Shown piece by piece: positions 5,624-12,365 of a DNA stretch of 12,510 bases. Under the pieces are notes generated by a model. That model saw nothing but the letters and a program-made list of their open reading frames with translations, ran no database searches and had not been told where the DNA came from. Both the position numbers and the translations under genes were made by a program. This stretch comes from CAZYPU01 sp049642705 (lineage in GTDB: Bacteria; Omnitrophota; Gorgyraeia; JABMRN01; RBG-13-46-9): positions 1 to 12,510 of the forward strand of contig JBARPB010000060.1 in NCBI GenBank assembly GCA_049642705.1, given 5' to 3'. Position 1 is the stretch's first letter. Each line of letters begins with the position of its first letter.

Positions 5624-7528
5624 ATGGAAAATCCGAAACTTCCGCAAAAAAAGGACCAAAAGAAGCCATCGCCGAACGGCAGGAACTTCATTCTCTTGCT
5701 CCTTGTGATTTTCGGCGTTACCTATCTCGTCCAGTGGGCGTCCGTGACATTTGAAAAACCGCCGGAGGAGATTTCCTACAAAGAGTTTTACGATATGCTG
5801 AAGCAGAACCGCGCGAAGGAGAACATCATCTCCGCCGTTAAAACGGACGCAAGGGTACAAGGTAAGCTTGCCGACGGCCGAGGGTATATCGTTAACGTGC
5901 TGGAAGACGACCCTGCGCTTTTGGCGCTTCTCAGAGAAAATGTAAAGACATTCGATATCAAGCCCCCCCGGACCTTCTTCGCGAATCTTTTCTACTCTCT
6001 CGGCCCGATGCTCCTTTTCATACTATTCTTGTGGTTTTTTATTTACCGCGGCGCGGCTCAAGGAGGCGGAAGGATTTTTTCATTCGGCAAATCCCGCGCC
6101 AAACTTGCCACCGAAGAACACCTGCGTGTTACCTTTGACGACGTCGCCGGCGTAGACGAGGCAAAAGAGGAACTTAAAGAAGTCATAGAGTTTCTTAAAG
6201 ACCCGAAGAAATTCCAGCGCCTTGGCGGGAAGATGCCGAAGGGGATACTTATCGTAGGCCATCCCGGAACAGGAAAGACGCTTTTGGCAAAAGCAGTTGC
6301 GGGAGAAGCCAAGGTTCCGTTCTTCAGTATCTCGGGCTCCGATTTTGTCGAGATGTTCGTGGGCGTGGGCGCTTCGCGCGTTAGGGATTTGTTTGAGCAG
6401 GCAAAGAAAAGTGTAAAGCTTGCCAAAAAGGGTTGCATTATCTTTCTGGATGAAATTGACGCTGTCGGCAGGCAGAGATTCGCAGGTATAGGCGGGGGGC
6501 ACGACGAGCGGGAGCAAACGCTTAATGCACTTCTGGTTGAGATGGACGGTTTTGACACTCAGGCGGGCGTAATTTTAATAGCGGCGACCAACAGGCCCGA
6601 TGTATTGGACCCCGCGCTTTTAAGGCCCGGCCGCTTTGACCGGCATATTGTGGTTGACATGCCGGATATTAACGGCAGAGAAGCCATATTAAAGGTTCAT
6701 GCGCGGCATATAAAGCTCGATAAAAATGCTGATTTGAGAAGGATTGCCAAACAGACAGTTGCTTTCACAGGAGCGGATTTAGCAAACCTGATTAATGAAG
6801 CAGCGCTTCTGGCGGCACGCAAAAATAAACAAGCAGTAATGCAAGATGACTTGGAAGAATCGATCGAGCGATTAATAGCCGGCCCACAGCGAAAATCGCG
6901 CGTTATCCCGGAAGACGAAAAAAAGATCATAGCCTTTCACGAATCAGGGCATGCCCTTCTTTCTTTTCTCGTTCCGGACGCAGATCCGATGCACAAGGTA
7001 ACCATAATCTCGCGGGGGATGGCGTTGGGATATACACTGGCGCCTCCCCAAAAAGACAGATACAGGTTAACAAAAAATCAGATGCTGGCGCAGATTATCG
7101 GATTACTCGGCGGCAGGGTAGCGGAAGAAATTGTCTTCAAGCAGCTGTCGACAGGTGCCCAGGACGACATTTCGAAAGTTTCAAAGCTCGTGCGGACCAT
7201 GGTTACGAAATACGGCATGAGTAATAAGCTGGGGCATTTAACGTATGGCATACAGCACGAGCAAATCTTTTTAGGGAGGGATATGCACGAAGATAAAAAT
7301 TATAGCGATGAGACGGCCCTTGTCATTGACGAGGAAGTCAAGCGCATCGTCGAGGAGTGTTATGAAAAGGCGAGAACAACGCTTCTGGAGCACAGGAGCA
7401 AATTAAAACTTCTTGCTGAGAGACTTTTAGAGAAAGAGGTTATGACCGACATAGAGGTAAAGGAACTTTTGGGGCTCGGAAAGGAAAATAAAGATGGCTC
7501 TGGCAACAAGCTGCGCAAAAAAGCATAA
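5624..7528 (+). CDS. ftsH: ATP-dependent zinc metalloprotease FtsH
   Basis: FtsH is a hexameric inner-membrane AAA+ protease that removes misassembled membrane proteins and regulators. Two membrane segments flank an extracytoplasmic region: residues about 22-41 and 120-142. The AAA+ domain has Walker A GHPGTGKT (212-219; usually GPPGTGKT), pore motif FVGVGAS (245-251), Walker B FLDEID (274-279) and the second region of homology with ALLRPGRFDR (331-340). The protease domain has HESGH (439-443), with GAQDD (511-515) carrying the third zinc ligand. The length of 634 is normal. The 3' end overlaps folP by 35 bases. The tilS-ftsH-folP order is common in bacteria. The short cytoplasmic N-terminus is rich in Lys and Pro. 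Only the Pro to His change in Walker A is noteworthy, and all catalytic residues are intact. Confidence 0.98.
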   Translation: MENPKLPQKKDQKKPSPNGRNFILLLLVIFGVTYLVQWASVTFEKPPEEISYKEFYDMLKQNRAKENIISAVKTDARVQGKLADGRGYIVNVLEDDPALLALLRENVKTFDIKPPRTFFANLFYSLGPMLLFILFLWFFIYRGAAQGGGRIFSFGKSRAKLATEEHLRVTFDDVAGVDEAKEELKEVIEFLKDPKKFQRLGGKMPKGILIVGHPGTGKTLLAKAVAGEAKVPFFSISGSDFVEMFVGVGASRVRDLFEQAKKSVKLAKKGCIIFLDEIDAVGRQRFAGIGGGHDEREQTLNALLVEMDGFDTQAGVILIAATNRPDVLDPALLRPGRFDRHIVVDMPDINGREAILKVHARHIKLDKNADLRRIAKQTVAFTGADLANLINEAALLAARKNKQAVMQDDLEESIERLIAGPQRKSRVIPEDEKKIIAFHESGHALLSFLVPDADPMHKVTIISRGMALGYTLAPPQKDRYRLTKNQMLAQIIGLLGGRVAEEIVFKQLSTGAQDDISKVSKLVRTMVTKYGMSNKLGHLTYGIQHEQIFLGRDMHEDKNYSDETALVIDEEVKRIVEECYEKARTTLLEHRSKLKLLAERLLEKEVMTDIEVKELLGLGKENKDGSGNKLRKKA

Positions 7529-8369
7529 ACTAAAGTGCGGCAGGTTTTCGCTTGATCTCGGCAGAAGGACGCATGTCATGGGCGTTCTGAACAGGACACC
7601 CGACTCGTTTTCGGACGCCGGAAAGTTCATGGATGAAAAATCGGCCATTGGCCGGATACGTAAAATGGTCCGTGACGGCGCCGACATAATCGATATAGGC
7701 GGCGAATCCACGCGGCCAGGCTCAAGAAGCGTGAGTGTACCCGAAGAGATGGAGCGGACTGTACCCGTAATAGAAAAGATATCCAGGGAGTTAGAAGTTC
7801 CCATATCCATTGATACTTCAAAACACGAGGTTGCCCGCGAGGCCATACGCCGCGGCGCCGCTATCGTAAATGACATTACGGGCCTCAAGGCCGATCCGAA
7901 AATGGCAGGGGTAATTTCCGAATCAGGCGCGGCCGTTTGCGTCATGCATATAAAAGGCACGCCAAGGGATATGCAGGATAATCCAGTATACGGCGACCTT
8001 ATGGCCGAAATTATCGACAGTTTAAGGGAATCGATAGATATAGCGCTTGAGGCCGGTATTTCGCCTGATAGAATTATTGTTGACCCCGGCTTTGGCTTCG
8101 GTAAGACCGTTTGCCATAATCTAAACATAATAAACCAGCTTTCAGAACTGAAAGTACTTGATAAGCCGATACTTATAGGTACCTCCAGAAAATCCTTCAT
8201 AGGGACGGTTTTAAATAAAACCGTCGGTGACCGGTTAATGGGCACTGCCGCGACATGTGCCCTCGCCATAAGGGGAGGGGCGGATATCATAAGGGTCCAC
8301 GATGTCAAAGAGATGGCTCTGGTGGCAAGGATGTCCGATGCCGTTAAAACGGCAGAAGCGGAGAAATAG
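7494..8369 (+). CDS. folP: Dihydropteroate synthase
   Basis: DHPS condenses p-aminobenzoate with 6-hydroxymethyl-dihydropterin pyrophosphate in folate synthesis; it is the sulfonamide target and folds as a TIM barrel. Motifs in order: MGVLNRTPDSFSDAG (29-43; loop 1, with Arg where Val is most common), DIGGESTRPG (67-76), ISIDTSK (105-111), VNDITG (125-130), MHIKGTP (151-157), DPGFGFGK (197-204), GTSRKSF (229-235) and IRVHDV (266-271). These cover the pterin, pyrophosphate and pABA sites. The length of 291 is normal, with a short N-terminal extension of about 25 residues. The ATG at 7494 has AAGGA at 7481-7485 and lies within the ftsH 3' end (35-base overlap), so the genes are co-transcribed and probably coupled. 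No other folate-synthesis gene is visible. Confidence 0.97.
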   Translation: MALATSCAKKHKLKCGRFSLDLGRRTHVMGVLNRTPDSFSDAGKFMDEKSAIGRIRKMVRDGADIIDIGGESTRPGSRSVSVPEEMERTVPVIEKISRELEVPISIDTSKHEVAREAIRRGAAIVNDITGLKADPKMAGVISESGAAVCVMHIKGTPRDMQDNPVYGDLMAEIIDSLRESIDIALEAGISPDRIIVDPGFGFGKTVCHNLNIINQLSELKVLDKPILIGTSRKSFIGTVLNKTVGDRLMGTAATCALAIRGGADIIRVHDVKEMALVARMSDAVKTAEAEK

Positions 8370-8371
8370 AC

Positions 8372-9181
8372 ATGGTTTTTAACTACATCGAACTTTGCAA
8401 ATTCCTTATAGAGATAGCGATACTGTGGTTTGTTCTTTACATGCTCCTTTTATTTATAAAAGGCACGCGCGCCGTCCAGGTCCTGAAGGGCATCATCATA
8501 ATTGTTATAATATTCCTTATAACCAAAGAACTCCGACTCGAGACCATCAACTGGATACTTACAAAACTTTTCACGATTTCCGTTATCGCGTTTCTCATTA
8601 TATTCCAGCCTGAACTAAGGCGGGGCCTGGCAAGGATCGGGCAATTCGGCATGTTCTCCAGCCAGCAGCAGACGCTGGACGAAATAGTCAAAGCGGCGCT
8701 TATCCTGTCAAAGAAGAGGATAGGCGCCCTTATCGCCATCGAGCGCGAAATAGGCCTCAAGCCCTATATAGAAAGCGGGATAAGGATGGATAGCATCGTT
8801 ACAAGCGAGCTTTTAAACACGATATTTACGCCGAATACCCCATTGCACGACGGCGGAGCAATAATACAGGGTTCCATTGTCGTGGCGGCGGGATGCCTTT
8901 TCCCGCTTACCCAGAACCCGCACGTCTCGAGTTCACTCGGCACAAGGCACAGGGCGGCAATAGGCTTAAGCGAAGAGACAGACGCTGTTGTGGTGATCGT
9001 AAGCGAAGAGACGGGCGATATATCGATTTCCGTAAACGGCCGGCTTACGCGGCACCTTGACGAGAAGGAATTCGGTCGCGTGTTAACCAATATTTTCAGG
9101 CCGAAGAAATCCAGGAAATCAATATTCGACTTCTGGAATAAAATTGTCTCCAGGATGATAAGCAGTAACACCGGGCAATAA
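8372..9181 (+). CDS. cdaA: Diadenylate cyclase CdaA
   Basis: CdaA makes the second messenger c-di-AMP from two ATP, controlling potassium and osmolyte balance and cell-wall homeostasis. Three hydrophobic segments (about 12-29, 37-51 and 62-78) form the N-terminal membrane part. The cytosolic DAC domain follows: PLHDGGAII (157-165; the DGA motif, here DGGA) and GTRHRAAIG (190-198; RHR motif), then SEETDAVVVIVSEETGDIS (200-218). The length of 269 residues is typical. The gene starts two bases after the folP stop, with GGAG about ten bases upstream, and ends two bases before the ybbR-like gene. The cdaA-ybbR pair is conserved across many phyla. The third usual partner, glmM, is absent and its place is taken by pdxJ. 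Confidence 0.96.
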   Translation: MVFNYIELCKFLIEIAILWFVLYMLLLFIKGTRAVQVLKGIIIIVIIFLITKELRLETINWILTKLFTISVIAFLIIFQPELRRGLARIGQFGMFSSQQQTLDEIVKAALILSKKRIGALIAIEREIGLKPYIESGIRMDSIVTSELLNTIFTPNTPLHDGGAIIQGSIVVAAGCLFPLTQNPHVSSSLGTRHRAAIGLSEETDAVVVIVSEETGDISISVNGRLTRHLDEKEFGRVLTNIFRPKKSRKSIFDFWNKIVSRMISSNTGQ

Positions 9182-9183
9182 AA

Positions 9184-9618
9184 ATGAAGATAAAAAAAGT
9201 TTTATTAAATAACATAGGCCTGAAGCTTCTTGCGCTAGTGCTGGCGCTTATAACGTGGCTTTATATCGGAGAGGTAACGCAGGAGGGTTCGGGCAAGACG
9301 CTCGTGCAGAAATTCCTCACATCGTCCTATTACATTTCGAAAAAACTTATCATACAGCCTAATTTCGTGGGCGAGATGCCTCCCGGTTACAAGCTGCTGC
9401 AGGATAACATCAGGATCGAGCCGGAATACATAGTGGTTCTCGGGCCGGCGAAAATTCTATCGGAAAAGGAATTTATATACACAAAACCCGTCGACTTAAG
9501 CGAGTATACGAAAACCAAGACGCTTGACGTGGGCCTTGAGAATATTTCGCACACGATACCAGTCCAAAAAACCGATGTAAAGATTTTTATACCGGTTAAA
9601 AAAATTAAAGCTCCATGA
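9184..9618 (+). CDS. YbbR/CdaR-like membrane protein, single repeat
   Basis: CdaR-type proteins bind and modulate CdaA; this role is established in Firmicutes and inferred here from adjacency. The N-terminus is a short basic stretch and one membrane helix (about 12-30, GLKLLALVLALITWLYIGE), the typical NxxLKLLAL...WLYI start of the family. The rest (residues about 31-144) is one extracytoplasmic YbbR-like domain, with the PPGYKL and PEYIVVLGPAKIL stretches typical of it. Firmicute CdaR has about four such repeats and more than 400 residues, so this is the minimal form. The start lies two bases after cdaA, and the stop overlaps the pdxJ start (ATGATG at 9615-9620). Confidence is high for the family and moderate for the regulatory role. 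Confidence 0.85.
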   Translation: MKIKKVLLNNIGLKLLALVLALITWLYIGEVTQEGSGKTLVQKFLTSSYYISKKLIIQPNFVGEMPPGYKLLQDNIRIEPEYIVVLGPAKILSEKEFIYTKPVDLSEYTKTKTLDVGLENISHTIPVQKTDVKIFIPVKKIKAP

Positions 9619-10331
9619 TGCCCGGGTTAGGCGTTAACATTGACCATGTAGCGACGATAAGAGAGGCAAGAAAGATCGATTATCCCGACCCGGTGGAAGC
9701 CGCGCTCCTATGTCAATCAGCAGGCGCAGACTCGATCGTATGCCACCTAAGGGAAGATCGCCGTCATATCCAGGATAGAGATTTATACCGGCTAAAGGAA
9801 GTGCTCAGTGTGAAACTGAACCTGGAAATGGCGGCCCAAGACGAGATAGTCGGGATAGCGCTTGATGTTAAGCCCTGCCAGGCGACTCTCGTGCCGGAGA
9901 AAAGAAGGGAACTTACGACCGAGGGCGGCCTGGATGTTTATTCCCGGAGGGGCCGCGTAAAAAGAGTTCTTAGGAAGATGGAGAAAGCCGGTATCGGGGT
10001 CAGCCTTTTTATTGATCCCGACAAGCGGCAGATCAAGGCCTCGCGGGAAGCAGGCGCGCGCATGGTAGAGCTTCATACGGGAGAGTACGCGAACGCGAGA
10101 AACAAAAAAGAGGTCAAACGCGAATTCGCCGCTTTAAAGAACGCAGCGGCGTTCGCAGAAAAAATAGGGCTTGAGGTTTTCGCCGGTCACGGTCTTCACT
10201 ACAAGAACACAAAACCATTAACAAAAATTAGGGAAATCAAGGAGTACAACATCGGCCATTCGATTGTTGCGCGTGCGGTATTCGTCGGCCTTCGGCGCGC
10301 GGTAAAGGAGATGAAGGCGCTAATACGATGA
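9615..10331 (+). CDS. pdxJ: Pyridoxine 5'-phosphate synthase
   Basis: PdxJ closes the pyridine ring of vitamin B6 from 1-deoxy-D-xylulose 5-phosphate and 3-amino-2-oxopropyl phosphate, the last step of the DXP-dependent route. It is a cytosolic TIM-barrel octamer. Motifs are GVNIDHVATIREAR (6-19), PDPVEAA (24-30), GADSIVCHLREDRRHI (37-52), NLEMA (69-73; E71 probable general acid/base), LVPEKR (92-97), TTEGGLDV (101-108), ELHTGEYA and AGHGLHY. The length of 238 is normal. Two start codons are possible, ATG 9615 and ATG 9618; the first overlaps the ybbR-like stop and both give essentially the same protein. The stop overlaps acpS (ATGA). PdxJ together with AcpS is a frequent pairing in Gram-negative-type genomes. 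PdxA is not in the window. Confidence 0.97.
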   Translation: MMPGLGVNIDHVATIREARKIDYPDPVEAALLCQSAGADSIVCHLREDRRHIQDRDLYRLKEVLSVKLNLEMAAQDEIVGIALDVKPCQATLVPEKRRELTTEGGLDVYSRRGRVKRVLRKMEKAGIGVSLFIDPDKRQIKASREAGARMVELHTGEYANARNKKEVKREFAALKNAAAFAEKIGLEVFAGHGLHYKNTKPLTKIREIKEYNIGHSIVARAVFVGLRRAVKEMKALIR

Positions 10332-10717
10332 TTGCGGGAACCGGCATAGACATTGTAGAGATAGCCCGCTTTAAAAAAGCGAAGAAAAAGTGGGGGGAGA
10401 ATTTCCTGGGAAAGATTTTCACCAAAAACGAAATCGATTACTCCAGGAAACGCAGGTTTCAGGACCAGCATTTCGCTGCGCGATTCGCCGCCAAAGAAGC
10501 GGTGCTCAAGGCGTTCGGCGACAAACTCTCGAGCATAAATAACTGGCAGGACATAGAAATCCTGAACGATAAAAGCGGCAGGCCTTATATCCGTTTTCAC
10601 GGCAGCGCGAGGAAGCTGAAATCGAAAGAAAAAATCGACGATGTCATCCTAAGCATGGCGCACTGCAAAGGCCACGCGGTTGCAAACGCAATTTTAATAC
10701 GGGGTAAAAAATGGTAA
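10328..10717 (+). CDS. acpS: Holo-[acyl-carrier-protein] synthase
   Basis: AcpS transfers the 4'-phosphopantetheine arm of coenzyme A to a serine of apo-ACP, activating it for fatty-acid synthesis. It is a small Mg-dependent trimer. The diagnostic motifs are GTGIDIVEIARF (4-15, metal ligand D8), ARFAAKEAVLKA (51-62, metal ligand E57) and SMAHCKGHAVA (109-119, where many homologues have SISH). The length of 129 residues is normal. The ATG overlaps the pdxJ TGA by the ATGA arrangement, and the 3' end overlaps nnrD by seven bases. In many genomes acpS is followed by the NAD(P)HX repair gene, as here. Confidence 0.97.
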   Translation: MIAGTGIDIVEIARFKKAKKKWGENFLGKIFTKNEIDYSRKRRFQDQHFAARFAAKEAVLKAFGDKLSSINNWQDIEILNDKSGRPYIRFHGSARKLKSKEKIDDVILSMAHCKGHAVANAILIRGKKW

Positions 10718-11568
10718 AAGAACATATATCAAAGATTCCGGCGAGGAAAGAGGATACGCATAAGGGAGATTTCGGCCATGTCTTTGTGGTGGCCGGCTCA
10801 CGAGGCATGACAGGCGCCGCGTACCTTGCCTCACAGGCGGCGCTTCTTTCGGGAAGCGGCCTTGTAACGTGCGGCATACCGGAGAGCCTGAACGCAGTTA
10901 TGGAAGTAAAGCTTACCGAAGCGATGACGCTCGCTCTTCCCGGGACAAAGGAGGGCTCACTTGCGCAGACCGCTGAAAAAGAGATTATAAATTTCGCCGA
11001 AAAAACAGATGTAATCGCCCTCGGCCCAGGCCTCTCGCGGCACAGAGAGACTCAAAAACTGGTCTTGAATTTATTAAAAGGCATACAAAAGCCGATTGTG
11101 CTCGACGCCGATGGAGTAATTGCACTCATTGGCAATTGCGATATGCTGAAAAAACGAAAAGCCCCGACTATTTTGACGCCGCATCCGGGAGAGATGTCGA
11201 AGCTTATTGCTAAAGATATCGGCGCGATTCGACGTAACCGGGAAAAGATTGCCCTTGGCTTCGCGAAGAAATACGGCGTAATACTCGTTTTAAAAGGACA
11301 CGGAACCGTTGTGGCGGATTCAAAGAGCAGCGCGTACACCAACAGAACCGGCAACTCGGGGATGAGCACGGCTGGCGCAGGCGACGTCCTGACAGGTATG
11401 GTAGCGAGTTTTGTAGGCCAGGGGATTAATCCATATAGCGCAGCAGTGATTGGCGTGTACTTGCACGGCCTTGCGGGTGATATCGCAGCAAGGGAAAAGG
11501 GCCAGTTCAGCATGATGGCCGGCGATCTTTTAGAAAAACTGCCGCAAGCGATACAGGAAGCGCTGTAA
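10711..11568 (+). CDS. nnrD: ADP-dependent NAD(P)H-hydrate dehydratase
   Basis: NnrD repairs hydrated NADH and NADPH (NADHX, NADPHX) with ADP as energy source, after the epimerase NnrE has equilibrated the two isomers. It has a ribokinase-like fold. Motifs: HKGDFGHVFVVAGSRGMTGAA, read as 17-37 (G-rich start of the domain), ALGPGLS (103-109), DADGV (132-136), LTPHPGEM (155-162), LKGHGTVV (194-201) and AGAGDVLTGM (221-230, with catalytic-type D225). The 285 residues cover only the dehydratase domain; the N-terminal epimerase domain found in the bifunctional bacterial protein is absent and must be elsewhere if present. The start overlaps acpS by seven bases, with GGGG about ten bases before the ATG. 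It is the last gene of the long ftsH operon, followed by a strong hairpin. Confidence 0.94.
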   Translation: MVKEHISKIPARKEDTHKGDFGHVFVVAGSRGMTGAAYLASQAALLSGSGLVTCGIPESLNAVMEVKLTEAMTLALPGTKEGSLAQTAEKEIINFAEKTDVIALGPGLSRHRETQKLVLNLLKGIQKPIVLDADGVIALIGNCDMLKKRKAPTILTPHPGEMSKLIAKDIGAIRRNREKIALGFAKKYGVILVLKGHGTVVADSKSSAYTNRTGNSGMSTAGAGDVLTGMVASFVGQGINPYSAAVIGVYLHGLAGDIAAREKGQFSMMAGDLLEKLPQAIQEAL

Positions 11569-11572
11569 AGAG

Positions 11573-11599
11573 ACCCTTGACATCAAAGATGTCAAGGGT
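11573..11599 (+). terminator. Strong hairpin after nnrD
   Basis: ACCCTTGACATC (11573-11584) and GATGTCAAGGGT (11588-11599) are a perfect 12-base inverted repeat with an AAA loop, beginning five bases after the nnrD stop. No T run follows (the next bases are tgataac), so it is not a classic intrinsic terminator. It may protect the 3' end of the operon mRNA, act as a weak terminator, or be a protein-binding palindrome, since it also contains a perfect -35 box. Confidence 0.5.
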
Positions 11600-11606
11600 T
11601 GATAAC
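11577..11606 (+). promoter_or_regulatory. Possible promoter for tRNA-Thr
   Basis: TTGACA (11577-11582) lies in the left arm of the hairpin. An 18-base spacer leads to GATAAC (11601-11606), which matches four of six bases of the -10 consensus. Transcription would start near 11613, just before the tRNA at 11616. It is plausible by position but the -10 box is weak, and read-through from nnrD would also supply the tRNA. Confidence 0.35.
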
Positions 11607-11615
11607 GGTTACGAT

Positions 11616-11691
11616 GCTAGCGTAGCTCAGTTGGTAGAGCACCTCACTTGTAATGAGGATGTCGTCCGTTCAATTCGGACCGCTAGCTCCA
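11616..11691 (+). tRNA. tRNA-Thr(TGT)
   Basis: A complete 76-base cloverleaf with encoded CCA. The acceptor stem is GCTAGCG with CGCTAGC, the D stem GCTC/GAGC, the anticodon stem CCTCA/TGAGG around CTTGTAA (anticodon TGT, reading ACA), and the T stem GTCCG/CGGAC with TTCAATT. The discriminator is T. A tRNA-Thr followed by tRNA-Tyr is a common bacterial order, often leading to tRNA-Gly and tuf; here an inserted gene separates them. Confidence 0.97.
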
Positions 11692-11699
11692 GTTTTGAA

Positions 11700-12365
11700 A
11701 TGAATATACAAAAAATAACAAATTTATATTTAAACGAAAAACATACAATTCAAGAAGTTGCAGATGAACTAGGACTTTCTTTCTGGGCAGTTTATAATGT
11801 GATGAAAAAGAATAATATTCCACGAAGAGGATGCAGAGAAGCAAATTATGTAACATACGATAGATATAAACCGCGCTTTTTTATAAAAGAAAAACTTGAT
11901 TTTACCGAAGAGTTACTAAAAATTGCAGGAATAATGTTATATTGGGCTGAGGGAGCGAAAGAAGGAGATATAGTTGATCTTGCCAACAGCGATCCAAGAA
12001 TGATAAAAATTTTCTTGAGGTTTTTAAGAGAAGTTTGCGGAATAGCTGAAGATAGAATCCGGGTTTATTTATATGCCTTTGAGGACCAAAATATTCTTGA
12101 ATTAAAAAGATATTGGAGTAAAATAACAAGAATACCTCTGGCACAATTTACCAAACCATATGTAAGAAAACAGAGGTATGGCAAAAAAGACCGTAGAATG
12201 CCTTTTGGTCTAATTCACATTCGCTATAACGACAAAAGGCTTTTTACCGAGATAAAAGCGTGGTTAAAAGAGTATATCGATCTTTTTAAATCTGGGGAGA
12301 TGCCGGAGCAGCCAAACGGACCAGACTGTGTAAAACGCAGCGCCACTGAGAAATCTGTGGTGTAA
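11700..12365 (+). CDS. HTH / LAGLIDADG-like protein, putative homing endonuclease
   Basis: A 221-residue protein in a visibly AT-rich insert, unlike its neighbours. Residues about 15-45 form a helix-turn-helix (IQEVADELGLSFWAVYNVMK), as in resolvases. Then LLKIAGIMLYWAEGAKEG (72-89) resembles a stretched LAGLIDADG helix. NSDPRMIKIFLRFL (96-109) and a CGI-then-basic pattern fit the alpha-beta continuation of that fold. Highly basic stretches (YVRKQRYGKKDRR, 154-166) suit DNA binding. I recognise the general type, common as an uncharacterised family in metagenomic genomes, not a named protein. The ATG at 11700 lies nine bases after tRNA-Thr and has no Shine-Dalgarno sequence. The last 23 codons (199-221) are the 5' exon of tRNA-Tyr and the start of its intron, so the native C-terminus probably ended near LFKSG. 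Nuclease activity is inferred. Confidence 0.7.
   Translation: MNIQKITNLYLNEKHTIQEVADELGLSFWAVYNVMKKNNIPRRGCREANYVTYDRYKPRFFIKEKLDFTEELLKIAGIMLYWAEGAKEGDIVDLANSDPRMIKIFLRFLREVCGIAEDRIRVYLYAFEDQNILELKRYWSKITRIPLAQFTKPYVRKQRYGKKDRRMPFGLIHIRYNDKRLFTEIKAWLKEYIDLFKSGEMPEQPNGPDCVKRSATEKSVV
12294..12329 (+). tRNA. tRNA-Tyr(GTA), 5' exon (interrupted, partial)
   Basis: The 36 bases read as the 5' half of a tyrosine tRNA: acceptor strand GGGGAGA, T8 G9, D arm CCGG...ACGG with the GCC-rich loop typical of tRNA-Tyr (AGCAGCCAA), A26, anticodon-stem strand CCAGA, then C32 T33 G34 T35. The expected continuation A36 A37 A38 TCTGG is not next; a group I intron begins after T35, splitting the anticodon GU|A. 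The 3' exon must lie right of the window. One oddity: the D loop has AG where nearly all tRNAs have G18-G19. The exon also overlaps the C-terminal codons of the upstream gene. Confidence 0.8.

Noticed and set aside
7427..8308. Long minus-strand open frame of 293 codons opposite folP.
   Set aside because: Antisense shadow of a clear DHPS gene; Ser/Ile-rich with no family motif. Other long minus-strand frames (1917-2372, 4659-5369, 6058-6558, 11052-11513) were rejected for the same reason.
11577..11699. N-terminal extension of the endonuclease-like protein from TTG 11577.
   Set aside because: Those 41 codons are the hairpin and the complete tRNA-Thr gene; the protein-like sequence starts at the ATG at 11700.
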